This document shows positions 19,526-29,400 of a stretch of DNA of 64,000 nt, one piece after another. The DNA comes from Dendrobium chrysotoxum (Eukaryota > Streptophyta > Magnoliopsida > Asparagales > Orchidaceae). A program made the position numbers and the translations under genes. A model generated the notes under the pieces. That model had not been told where the DNA came from. It ran no database searches and worked only from the letters and a program-made list of their open reading frames with translations. Position 1 is the first letter of the stretch, and every line of letters starts with the position of its first letter. The stretch is taken from contig CM034307.1 in NCBI GenBank assembly GCA_019925795.1, positions 14,591,197-14,655,196 on the forward strand, in the 5' to 3' direction.

Positions 19526-21337
19526 TCAAATGTCAGTCTTAGGAACCCAAATAGGTTTGGGTTCCTTCTTATGAAAAGAAGAATGCGATGCATGTGTGCT
19601 GTGCTGTGCAACAGGCAGTTTGGGTCTCCACACCCAATGTGTACTACGGTGAACAGTACAAGTGTGTGATATGTGTCCTAACATGCCACATGAAAAACAT
19701 CTAACACCAGGAAAAGGATTAACTAAACGTCGTGAGTGATAGTGCCTCTTCCTAGTAGTGTATGAAACATTCTTTGATGAACTTGCAACAGAATTTTTAA
19801 AGGGTGGCGGTGCATAAAATTGTTCAAAAGTAGGCGGTGTTTTGTTATTTTCAAAAGCACTGATTTTCACTTTCAAAAACTCAATGTGTTTGTTTAAACT
19901 TTCAATTTCAAACGTTTTTGCACTTTCAATACTTTCTAACTCAGATGCCAAATCATTCACTTTCTTAAAAGCAAGTTCTAATTCACCATGCGATGTTTTT
20001 AACAAGTTATGCTCAACAATTAAATCAGAATGCTTTTTATTCAGTTCATCAAACTCATCTAGTAAAGACATGTGATTGCTATCAATGGTGGAATGATCCT
20101 TAATCAACACTTCATGCTCTTTTTGCAAAGTCAGATAATCTAGTTTCAAACTAGCATGGGTTTTCTTAAGTTTTCTATACGATGTATGAATCTTTTCAGA
20201 AACTTCAAATAACTGATCGTAAGTAAGCTCACATACCTCTTCCTGGTCCGACTGACCAGGGTGATCATCCGCCATCAGACACAAGTTTGTTTCCTCCTCT
20301 TCAGCTTCAGTCTCAGAAGAGTCGGATGCAGAGTCTGCCCAGAACGCCTTCTGAATCCACTTCTTGTCCTTTTTGAACTTTGGTTTCTCCTCACCCTTCT
20401 CCTTGCTTGGGTGAGCTTTAAGTGTTGGACAATCAGCCTTAATGTGTCCAGGCTTCCTGCATTCAAAACAAACCGATTCAGATGAACCCTTAAAGTTTTT
20501 ATTGAACTTACCCTTGTTCCACTTCTGATAGTTCTTATGTTTCTTCCTTAGAAAGCTTTTGAATTGCCTTGTGATTAAGGCAACTTCATCGTTATCAGAC
20601 CCGGAAGTGCTAGCATCTGAATCTTTGGCCTTTAGTGCCACGGTCTTCTCTTTCTTGCGTTCTCCTGCATCAAGTTGCCTTTGGTTCACCCCTTGCTCGT
20701 AAGCAATGAGTGATCCAAGTAAGCTGTCAATAGAGTAAGTATTTAAATCTTTGGATTCAGTAATAGCAGTAATCTTAGCATCATAAGAAGCAGGCAAACA
20801 TCTAAGAATCTTGTTCACTCTTTCATAGTTGGTAAGTTCTCTACCTAAAGCATGCAAAGAGATAACAATCTGAGTGAACTTTGTGTACATTTCTGAAATA
20901 GTCTCACTAGGTTTCATGCGAAAAAGTTCGTAATCATGTAACAAGATGTTTAACCTAGATTGTTTGACTTTAGTTGTACCTTCGTATGTTATACATAACC
21001 TATCCCAGATTTCCTTTCCCGTTGTACAAGTAGAAACACGCATATAGTCTTCAGATTTCAAAGCACAAAAGAAATAGTTCAAACATTTTGCATTCAACTG
21101 TGCTAAATCATGATCATCAAACGTCCAATCAGCAAACGGCAATTCAGTTTTCACATTGTTAATCATTCGAAAAGGTGGTTCGTATCCGTCCTTAACTAAC
21201 ATCCACATGCGATAATCAATAGATTGCAGAAAAGTAGACATGCGTGTTTTCCAAAAATCAAAAGGAATATTGTCAAACAACGGTGGTCTGGTAATAGAAT
21301 AACCTTCAGCAGTATTACGATTGTTACAGTTAGCCAT
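19526..21337 (-). CDS. gag: Gag of Sirevirus B, 603 aa
   Basis: Intact, and same length as Gag of A with only scattered substitutions. It has the UBN2-type domain (RPPLFDNIPFDFWKTRM near residue 18), zinc knuckle CFECRKPGHIKADC (residue 290), acidic linker, coiled coil and second knuckle CFSCGMLGHISHTC (residue 547). The start is the first ATG after the primer-binding site, as in A, C and D. Because gag is open while pol is dead, B could supply particles but not enzymes. Whether it is transcribed is unknown. Confidence 0.93.
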   Translation of the reverse strand: MANCNNRNTAEGYSITRPPLFDNIPFDFWKTRMSTFLQSIDYRMWMLVKDGYEPPFRMINNVKTELPFADWTFDDHDLAQLNAKCLNYFFCALKSEDYMRVSTCTTGKEIWDRLCITYEGTTKVKQSRLNILLHDYELFRMKPSETISEMYTKFTQIVISLHALGRELTNYERVNKILRCLPASYDAKITAITESKDLNTYSIDSLLGSLIAYEQGVNQRQLDAGERKKEKTVALKAKDSDASTSGSDNDEVALITRQFKSFLRKKHKNYQKWNKGKFNKNFKGSSESVCFECRKPGHIKADCPTLKAHPSKEKGEEKPKFKKDKKWIQKAFWADSASDSSETEAEEEETNLCLMADDHPGQSDQEEVCELTYDQLFEVSEKIHTSYRKLKKTHASLKLDYLTLQKEHEVLIKDHSTIDSNHMSLLDEFDELNKKHSDLIVEHNLLKTSHGELELAFKKVNDLASELESIESAKTFEIESLNKHIEFLKVKISAFENNKTPPTFEQFYAPPPFKNSVASSSKNVSYTTRKRHYHSRRLVNPFPGVRCFSCGMLGHISHTCTVHRSTHWVWRPKLPVAQHSTHASHSSFHKKEPKPIWVPKTDI

Positions 21338-21372
21338 TGGATCAAATTCAAAAGTTTTTAAACAGAAATTTT

Positions 21373-21391
21373 GAATCCCGCTCTGATACCA
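21373..21391 (-). other. Primer-binding site of B (initiator tRNA-Met)
   Basis: The minus strand reads TGGTATCAGAGCGGGATTC, an exact match to the standard plant TGGTATCAGAGC motif, two bases inside the 5' LTR. Confidence 0.92.
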
Positions 21392-21393
21392 CT

Positions 21394-23089
21394 TGAAAGT
21401 TCGAAAGGGATGTTAAGCCCTAGTGAACTAGTCCCGAGGCTAACCAAGAGGGGGGGTGAATTGGTTATTTAAAAATTTCACGATAACTATGAAAATCTTT
21501 TCGATACTTAGCAGCGGAAATAAGTAAACAATAACGAAAAGATCAACCAACGATATTCACCCAAGCAGTTTATATTGAAAAGTAAAATGCAAAACTGAAT
21601 CAGAAAAAGCAAACCAGATTTTATAGTGGTTCGGTCAACTTGACCTACGTCCACTCCCCGGAGCCTCCCCTCCGGGTATTGCACTAAACGAAAGTGACTC
21701 TCCTTTTGCTCCCACAGCAAGGCGGAGAAGCCTGTACAAAACACCTCCTTTTCACCACACGGTGAGGCAGAGAACCTGACCTCCTTTCGCTTCCTCCTGA
21801 AGCAGGCAGAGAACCTTCGAACTCCTTTTGCTTCCACCTGAAGCGGGCAGAGAACCCACGAACTCCTTTCGCTTCCACCTGAAGCGGGCAGAGAACCCGG
21901 ATCTTCTTGCGAACGATCCTCCCACGAAGAACACCGACTAGAGGACAGACGACGAGCGGAGAAGACGACTCTGATCCGTGCTTGGAGCAACCTTAGTGAA
22001 TCCCTCACTAACTCCCCCTCACAAGATCTCTTCTCTCTCTCCCAACTCTCTCTCTCTCTAGGATTTCTCAGGGAAGGAAGGCAGCAAAAGATTTTTCCAA
22101 AAATTGGAAAAAGTTCTTTTAAAGGAGGGCTTAAAATTTGCCCTAAATCTCAACTGGTCGGCCAAGATCGTCCAGGACGATCGGTATATCGTCCTGTACG
22201 ATCAGTTCAAATTCAGCTGTTTCAGCCTGGACGATCTGGCTCTTCTGGACGATCAGTAGAAAAAGTTATTCCTATCGTCCCGTACGATCCTGCGATCATC
22301 CGGGACGATTAGTTCAAATTGAAGGAAATCGTCCAGAAGACAGTTCGGGTCGTCCAGAGAAATCTGTGCTGGACGACCAAAAAATGACTTGATCGTCCCG
22401 GACGATAGGGTAATCGTCGGGTACGATTAGTTCAAAAAGGCCCCAAATTGTCCTGTAAATAGTTCTGGACGTACAGCTGAAATGCACAAGACGATCACGA
22501 TCGCCCGGGACGATCCTGCGATCGTCCTGGACGATGTGATCGTATCAATTAAACATTAATTGCTTTCCTTAATTACCAGACTAATTTAGGCATGATTGTA
22601 GTGAATCGTCCAGGACGATACACGTATCGTCCGGGACGATCAGACCAAAATACTTAAAATAAAACTTACCTAACTTAATCTGGCGGCTGAGAATTTTTGA
22701 TTTGGGCATATCGTCCCGTACGATCCGTAGATCGTCCAGGACGATCGGCTCAATCAGACCCTCTTAACTTAGTCTCCCTAATTAGGGTTTCTGTTTTAAC
22801 TGGATCGTCCAGGACGATGTGGATATCATCCAGGACGATCTGAACAAATTACAACAGAAACTCTAATTCACTCAATCTCTCCCCCTGAGTGTGTGTGTGC
22901 AAGGTTACTTAGCTAGAGAATCAGTTACATTACAATTGACTCAACAAAAGGAAAAATCATACATTTGACACACTTGGACCCGATCTTGAGTTGGCTTGAG
23001 TGGCTCGCGGTCTTTTGTGCCTGAAACAGATTAGCCAAGCAAAACACACTGGAAACATGTTTGTCATCATCAAAACTAGATTTGCAACA
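21394..23089 (-). repeat. 5' LTR of element B (1696 bp)
   Basis: Ends at TTTGCAACA, followed by target duplication AAACT (23090-23094). It contains the five-hairpin leader (21706-21886), TATA variant TTTAAAAG (22123-22116) and the palindrome array (22167-22840). It differs from the left LTR at few positions. Confidence 0.95.
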
Positions 23090-23762
23090 AAACTAAGAAA
23101 AATCTTTTGCTACCTTCCTTCCCTGAGAAACCCTAGAGAGAAGAGAGAGTTGGGAGAGAGAGAAGAGATCTTGTGAGGGGGAGTTAGTGAGGGATTCACT
23201 AAGGTTGCTCCAAGCACGGATCAGAGTCGTCTTCTCCGCTCGTCGTCTGTCGTCTAGTCGGTGTTCTTCGTGGGAGGATCGTTCGCAAGAAGATCCGGGG
23301 TTCTCTGCCCGCTTCAGGTGGAAGCCAAAGGAGTTCGAAGGTTCTCTGCCTGCTTTAGGAGGAAGCAAAAGGAGGTCAGGTTCTCTGCCTCACCGTGTGG
23401 TGAAAAGGAGGTGTTTTGTACAGGCTTCTCCGCCTTGCTGTGGGAGCAAAAGGAGAGTCACTTTCGTTTAGTGCAATACCCGGAGGGGAGGCTCCGGGGA
23501 GTGGACGTAGGTCAAGTTGACCGAACCACTATAAAATCTAGTTTGCTTTTCTGATTCAGTTTTGCACTTTACTTTTCAATATAAACTGCTTGGGTGAATA
23601 TCATTGGTTGATCTTTTCGTTATTGTTTACTTGTTTCCGCTGCTAAGTATCGAAAAGATTTTTGTAGTTATCATGAAATTTTTAAATAACCAATTCACCC
23701 CCCCCCTCTTGGTTAGCCTCGGGACTAGTTCACTAGGGCTTAACATCCCTTTCGAACTTTCA
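23090..23762 (+). repeat. 3' LTR of A, second part (R/U5)
   Basis: Continues the LTR broken at 13368: AAACTAAGAAAAATC, the hairpin leader (about 23312-23450), then the GAACTTTCA end. Target duplication ACTCT follows at 23763-23767. Both parts together, minus the AAACT duplicate, give 1660 bp against 1661 bp for the 5' LTR. Confidence 0.95.
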
Positions 23763-23767
23763 ACTCT

Positions 23768-25560
23768 TGACATCCATTTGGAAAAGCTTAAATCCCTTAT
23801 AATAGGTAAAGGCTAGTAGCACTCTTATAGCTTCTAATCTAGTTACAGGGGCAAAGTTTCCTCAAAATCAATCTCTTATATTTGGTTATACCCCTTAGCC
23901 ACTAATCTTGCCTTATTCCTAACCACCACCTCAGAATCATTCATTTTATTCTTAAAGACCCATTTGGTTCCTACTATACTCTGGTCCTTAAGTTTTTCTA
24001 CTAGCTCCCACACATCATTCCTAACAAATTAGTTTAGTTCCTCTTGTATGGCTAGGATCCAAAATTTATTAGAAAGGGCTTGATTGATATTGGTGGGTTC
24101 ATTGAAATGAAGGCAGAGTGGTTTACTTCTTTTATAAGTCCATGCCTAGTTCTAACACCTTCAGAAGGGTCTCCTAAGATCAATTCTTTATGATGACTAA
24201 AAAAATATCTCCATTCTCTAGGCCGTAAAACTTTAGATGCCACCCTTTCCTCTAGATTGACATATTTTACTCCTTGGGTGACTTCTACTAGACCCTGCAG
24301 AATTATCAGATTCATCAAACACAACATGAGTTGTCTCCTCAACAATCAGGGTTCTATTATTGAAGACTCTATAGGATTTTCCAATACTTGAGTAACCTAA
24401 GAACACTCCTTCATCAAATTTTGGGTCAAACTTTTCTAGTTGAGACTTCCCATTATTAAGAATATACACTTTACATCCAAAGACATGAAATTGAGAGAGG
24501 CCGAGTGTCATATCCTTAAGAATTTCATATGGTGTTTTATTCAGCTTAGATCTAATATTTACCCTATTCTAAATATAACAAGTTATATTCACCACTTCTA
24601 CCCATAAGTATTTAGAAAATGAGTACTCAGCTAACATGGCTCTAACAGCTTCTACTAGGGTCCTGTTCATCCTTTCAACTACCCGATTTTGCTAAGGGGT
24701 CCTAGGAGCTGACAAATTATGATCTAGCCCTTGCTCCTTATAGTAGGTTTCAAATCTCTTACTTTTAAACTCTCCACCATGATCACTATAAATAGTAAGA
24801 ATTTTACAACCTAATTTCCTTTGAATCCAAGTGGAGAAAGATCTAAATTCCTCAAATGATTCACTTTTATGAGATAGGAATCTAACCCATGTGAACCTTG
24901 AATAATCATCAACAATCACACACCCAAAGATTTTCCCCTCTAAGCTTGAAGTGCTGACAGATCTAAAGAGATCCATGTGAAAGACTTCTAAGAGTTTATT
25001 AGTGTTAATGTCTTTGATTGAGTGGAAGGAGGATTTGACTTTCTTTTCTAACTAACAAGCATCACACAGGTGGTCCTTAGCGAACTCTAGTTTGGGGATA
25101 CCTCTCACTAAGTCTTTTTGGGCGATCTTTCTAAGGCTTTCATGCTTGCATGGCACAAACTCCTATACCACAATCATGATTCATTAGTAATTAATTTTAA
25201 GCAAATAATAATATCAACTTTAAAGCAATTTAGATCCAGTATATAGACATTGTTGATCCTTTTTTCCTGCAAAATAATTTTGTCATTTAAGCTTATAATG
25301 CAGCAAGTTAGCAGAATTTTTATGTTGAAGCCTTTATCACAGAGCTGGCTGATACTGAGCAGATTATGTTTCAGTCCATCTACAAGTAAAACATTATTAA
25401 TGATGAAATTTTTTTAATTATCAATTATACTTGATCCCACCACTCTTTTAGTGGTGTTGTCTCTAAGTGTTACCTTACCTTCTTCCCTAGCCTCCAGTGA
25501 AAAGAATTGGTTTTCATCTCCAATCATATCCCATGAATATCCACTATTCAGGTACCACAT
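23768..25560 (-). pseudogene. pol of element C, protease-integrase-RT start
   Basis: Continues the pol of C on the right side of A. The protease begins MWYL at 25560, but the catalytic DSG has become NSG and the following motif is degraded. Integrase pieces are readable: MDLFRSVSTSSLEG and YSDHGGEFKSKRF in 24976-24692, and FGCKVYILNNGKS in 24511-24233. RT starts near 23990 with GTKWVFKNKM-like text. Many stops and frameshifts. It ends where A inserted. Confidence 0.9.
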
Positions 25561-25601
25561 GCTCTTATGAGGCCTTTTGTGAGAGCACACCTATAAAATC
25601 A

Positions 25602-26892
25602 TCAAATATTAGATTTAGGAACCCAAATAGGTTTAGGTCCCTTGTGATGAAAAGTAGAAGGACATGCATGCATGCTATGCTGTGAATTTTATAATTTTGG
25701 TCTCCACACCCAATATGTACTATGATGAACGGTACAAGTATGGGAGATATGTCTTAGCATGCCACAAGAAAAATATCTAACTCCCAAAAAAGGGTTAATT
25801 AATCTACATGCGTGAAGGTGCCTCTTCATAGGTTTGGATCATATATGCTTTGATGATTGTGTATGAAATTCTTTAAGTGACGATAATTTTTTATTTTCCA
25901 AGAAAGTTGTTAATTCAGCATCAAAAATTTTATTTGAACTTTAAAGAATTGAATTTTCCATTCTTAATACATGCTCCCTACTCTCTAAATTAGATGTAAG
26001 AGTTTCAAATTCCTTAAATGCAATTTCTAATTCAACATACGATGTTTTAATGAATCATGCTCAGTGGTTAAATTAGAATGCTTTTTATTTAATTCATCGA
26101 ATTCATCTAATAAAGTAATGTGGTTGATATCCAGAGTGGAGTGATCTTTCCTTAAGCATTCATGCTCTTTCTATAGATTTAAAAATTCAACTTTGAGGCT
26201 AGCATGTACTTTGTTGAGCTTCCTATATCAAGCTGCCTTTGGTTCACTCCTTGCTCGTAAGCAATTAGTGATCCAAGTAAGTTGTCAATTAAATAAACAT
26301 TTAAGTCCTTAGATTCAATAATGGCTATAATTCTTGTATCAAAGGAAGAAGATAAACATCTCAAAATCTTGTTTACTTTTTCATAGTTTATGAGTTCTCT
26401 TCCTAAGGCATGTAGGGATGTAACAATCCGTATAAACTAGTGTATATTTTAAAAATTGATTTACTAGGTTTCTTGCAAAATGTTCATAATTATGCAAAAG
26501 AATGTTCAGCCTAGATTATTTCACTTCGTTTGTACCTTCCTAAGTTATGCATAATTTGTCCCAAATTTCGTTACCAGTTGAACAGGTGGAGGCACGCATA
26601 TAATCTTCTAATTTTAAGGCACAGAAAAAATAGTTTAAACATTTAGCATTCAGTTATGCAAGAACTATATCATCAATTATCCATTCAACAAAAGGGATTT
26701 TAGTTTTAACACCATTGACTAATCTATAATGTGCATAATATCCTTCTCTAACAAGCATCCACATGCGATAATCAGTTGATTATAAAAAGGTGAACATGCA
26801 AGTTTTCCAAAAATCAAAGGAATATTATAAAATAGAGGTGATTGAGTAATTGAATATCCTTCTACGGTGTTGCGATTACCAAAGTTAGCCAT
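25602..26892 (-). pseudogene. gag of element C with internal deletion
   Basis: Starts with ATG at 26892-26890, followed by ANFGNRNTVEGYSIT-like text, the gag opening of this group. It aligns with B gag over both ends but lacks about 490 bp at 26229, where text matching 20174 of B joins text matching 20672. The lost part holds the first zinc knuckle and the acidic linker. The second knuckle region is present but damaged. Many stops. Confidence 0.85.
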
Positions 26893-27349
26893 TAATCAAA
26901 ATTCAAAAGTTTTCTAAAAATTGATTTTATGAATTCCTCTCTGACATCACTTGAAAGTTCATGAGGGGTGTTAAACCCTATAGAACTAGCCCGAGACTAA
27001 TCAAGAGGTGGGTGAATTGAAATTTTAAAATTCTTTGAACAAAAAGAAAAATCTTTTTGAAATCCTTTTGAATATTTTAAAAACATATAATCTAAATGGA
27101 AGTAGATAACCAAAATCAGAGATTTCAATCACAAAAATAAGTGAAAATAAATACAAAAAAATAAATAAAAAGAACACAGTAAATTTATGGTGGTTCTGTC
27201 AAATCTAACCTACGTCCACTCCCCAGAATCTCCTGTTCTAGATATTAAACTATCAGTTAGTGTCTCTCCCTTTTCCCCCATAGCAAGGCGGAGAAGCCCT
27301 TACAAAATCTTTCCACTGACCCGATGAGGCAGAGATCCTTGAATTCTTT

Positions 27350-27444
27350 TTCACCCTCCTGGTGAAGACAGAGAACCCAAAATTCTTTACTCCCTCCTGG
27401 AGTAGGCAGAGAACTTGACAATCTTTTTACTCCCTCCTGAAGTA
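27350..27444 (-). ncRNA. Hairpin array in the R/U5 leader of C
   Basis: Plus-strand view: TTCACC-CTCCT-GGTGAA (27350-27366), TACTCC-CTCCT-GGAGTA (27388-27404) and TACTCC-CTCCT-GAAGTA (27428-27444, one mismatch from decay). The stems differ from those of A, B and D, but the loop (AGGAG on the sense strand) is the same. Confidence 0.55.
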
Positions 27445-27724
27445 GGCAGAGAACCTAGATCTCATGCTAATGATCATCCCCCCGGAGACACCAAGGAACC
27501 AACGATAAAGAAGGAAGAAGATGATTGAATCCTTTCTTGGAGCAACCTTTGTGAATCCCCTCACAAAATTCCCCTCACAAGATCCTCTCACTCTCCCAAA
27601 ACATTCCCTCTCCTATAAGATCTCTTGGTTTAAATAAAACAACAAAAGATTTTCTTAGTAGTAATTAGGAGAGCTTAAATAGGAGGCTTCAAAAATAGCC
27701 CTAATTTATAATTTGGTGGTAAAG

Positions 27725-28382
27725 ATCATCTAGGATAATTCAAATATCATCCTATATGATTAGTACAAAATATCCCTTTCATACAGTACGATCAGCATTG
27801 CTCTGTATAATAAGTTTAAGTATTTGAACGAATTATCTAGTACGATATTTCTATTATCCTGTATGATTAGTTTACCAGTGGCTATTGATCACCCAGTATA
27901 ATGGATGGAGATTAATTATCATCCCATGTAGAGCTCTGATCATCCAGGATGATGTAGAGGTATTGTCTAGGATGATTAGTTGAAAAGTTAAAGCTTTCGT
28001 CCTATACGATAGATGGCGATTAATTATCGTACAATGCAGAGCTCTGATCATTCAAGATGATAATTTCCAATCATTCTGTACAATGTGATAAATCAATTTA
28101 ACCCTAATTACTCCCTTAATCTAAGAATTATTTTAGGCATGATTATCATGGATCATCCAGGATGATATGGATCATCTTGTATGATTAGAATAAATTTTGA
28201 ATTACAAAATCTTGTCTAAATTGTGATTGGCGGCTATTTATTTTGAGTTGTACTGATCCTCTTGTATGATACAAATCATCCAAGATGATTAGTTAATTTA
28301 ACTTAATAATTAGGGATGCCCTAATTAGGGTTTCTGCTTTTAACTGATCATCCAAGATGATTTAGAATAGTCCTGTATGATA
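27725..28382. promoter_or_regulatory. Decayed palindrome array in U3 of C
   Basis: About ten dyads of the form ATCATCCAGGATGAT, often paired (for example 28153-28186 with a 4-bp spacer). They are the CpG-depleted version of the A/B motif. A few retain CG or show the GTAC form, such as TACAGTACGATC near 27785. Confidence 0.75.
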
Positions 28383-28711
28383 TGATCAAAAAACCAGAAA
28401 ACTCTCTAACTTACAAAATTTCTCCCTCTGAGTGTGTGTGTGCAAGGTTACTTAGCTTCAGGATTCATCACAGTACATTTGACTCAAAAAAATATAAAAG
28501 ATGCATTAGAATAGAAATTACAGACTGACTCAATCCTAGCCTACTCGATCTTGAGCTAAATTACATTCCAAGTGAACCTGTGGACCTGACAGGTTAGTAA
28601 GTGAGGCAAATAAAATTAGATATCACATAATAGCAGAAGTAAAGAAATAGTAATATTTGTTATCATCAAAATTATAGTACTTGAGCTCAGATTTGCAACA
28701 CATTTTTGGCA

Positions 28712-28985
28712 TTGTCACAACAGCCATGAGGACTAAGGCCTCCTTAGGACACATAACCCCACAGACTAGGGTAATCCACCCTAAAAACATTAATGAATAG
28801 AATGTGTAATATTTATTTAATTTCAATTTATTTATCACTAATTCATTTGGTTTATAATTTATAGTTTGCATTCCATTAAATTTATTCATGATGTTGTCAT
28901 AATGGGTATGAGGAATAAGGCCTCCATAAGACACATAGCCCTGTAGCCCAAGGTACACTAGCCAAAAACTTTATTGATGTGAATG
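28712..28985. repeat. Degenerate tandem duplication, about 182-bp period
   Basis: TTGTCACAACAGCCATGAGG at 28712 recurs as TTGTCATAATGGGTATGAGG at 28894. Both copies continue through AAGGCCTCC and GACACATA. No coding sense. Confidence 0.6.
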
Positions 28986-29164
28986 TTTTATTGTTGACTT
29001 AATTTTTTTTACTGAATTAATTTTTTTGGATTGATGATTTACTAAAGTTATGATGATTTATTGATTTTTATATTTTAGGGAATATTTTAATTCATTTAAT
29101 GTAGGGTTCATTTCCTGAATTTTTAATTCACATAATTTTCTTCAATTTTTATATTTTTCATAAA

Positions 29165-29400
29165 TACTAGATCCAAAGATGAGCTCAATGCCTTTGAGTT
29201 TGCTTAATGTAGATTTTTTTGGAGTAATTTATGAATTTTACAAGCTTGATGATTTAATGTATTTATTTAATTGCTTAATTATAGTATTTTCTTATTTTAG
29301 TGCCAAATATACTCCAAACCTCTTGAAATCTTCCAAAATGTCATACATGACTTCTAGGGATGATTTCAAGTGTTTACATTTATTTTCGGTAATTGCTATA
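29165..29400 (+). repeat. Dispersed repeat R, copy 1
   Basis: CCTTTGAGTTTGCTTAATGTAG, then after an AT-rich part CTCCAAACCTCTTGAAATC and GATTTCAAGTGTTTA, parallel the copy at 62190-62430 in the same order and strand. It is probably part of an old transposon LTR or intergenic repeat of unknown class. Confidence 0.6.

Larger units (their letters stand above)
13369..23089 (-). mobile_element. Sirevirus B (Ty1/copia), inserted in the 3' LTR of A
   Basis: Same family as A but on the opposite strand: 5' LTR 21394-23089, primer-binding site, intact gag, damaged pol, 3' region, polypurine tracts, 3' LTR 13369-15561 (containing a 500-N gap). It lacks ORF3. It cannot be autonomous because 561 bp of the RT core is missing. 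It must be younger than A because it sits in A. Confidence 0.95.
4192..23762 (+). mobile_element. Sirevirus A (Ty1/copia), nested in C and interrupted by B
   Basis: This is a complete LTR element: 5' LTR 4192-5852, primer-binding site, gag, pol, 3' region with two polypurine tracts, and a 3' LTR split into 12377-13368 and 23090-23762 by insertion of B. LTRs run TGTTG...TTTCA. By eye the two LTRs differ at about twenty positions over about 1660 bp, mostly transitions and often in CpGs of the palindromes, so insertion is fairly recent. Gag is intact. Pol has two nonsense codons and one frameshift, so this copy cannot make its own enzymes. It has no ORF3. Confidence 0.95.
26952..28700 (-). repeat. 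5' LTR of element C (1749 bp)
   Basis: On the plus strand it starts TGAAAGTTCATGAGG and ends GATTTGCAACA. A degraded primer-binding site lies just left of it (about 26930-26949). The leader hairpins are at about 27350-27444 and the decayed palindromes at 27725-28382. The bases after it are CATTT (28701-28705), which should also flank the 3' LTR off the left edge. Confidence 0.88.
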
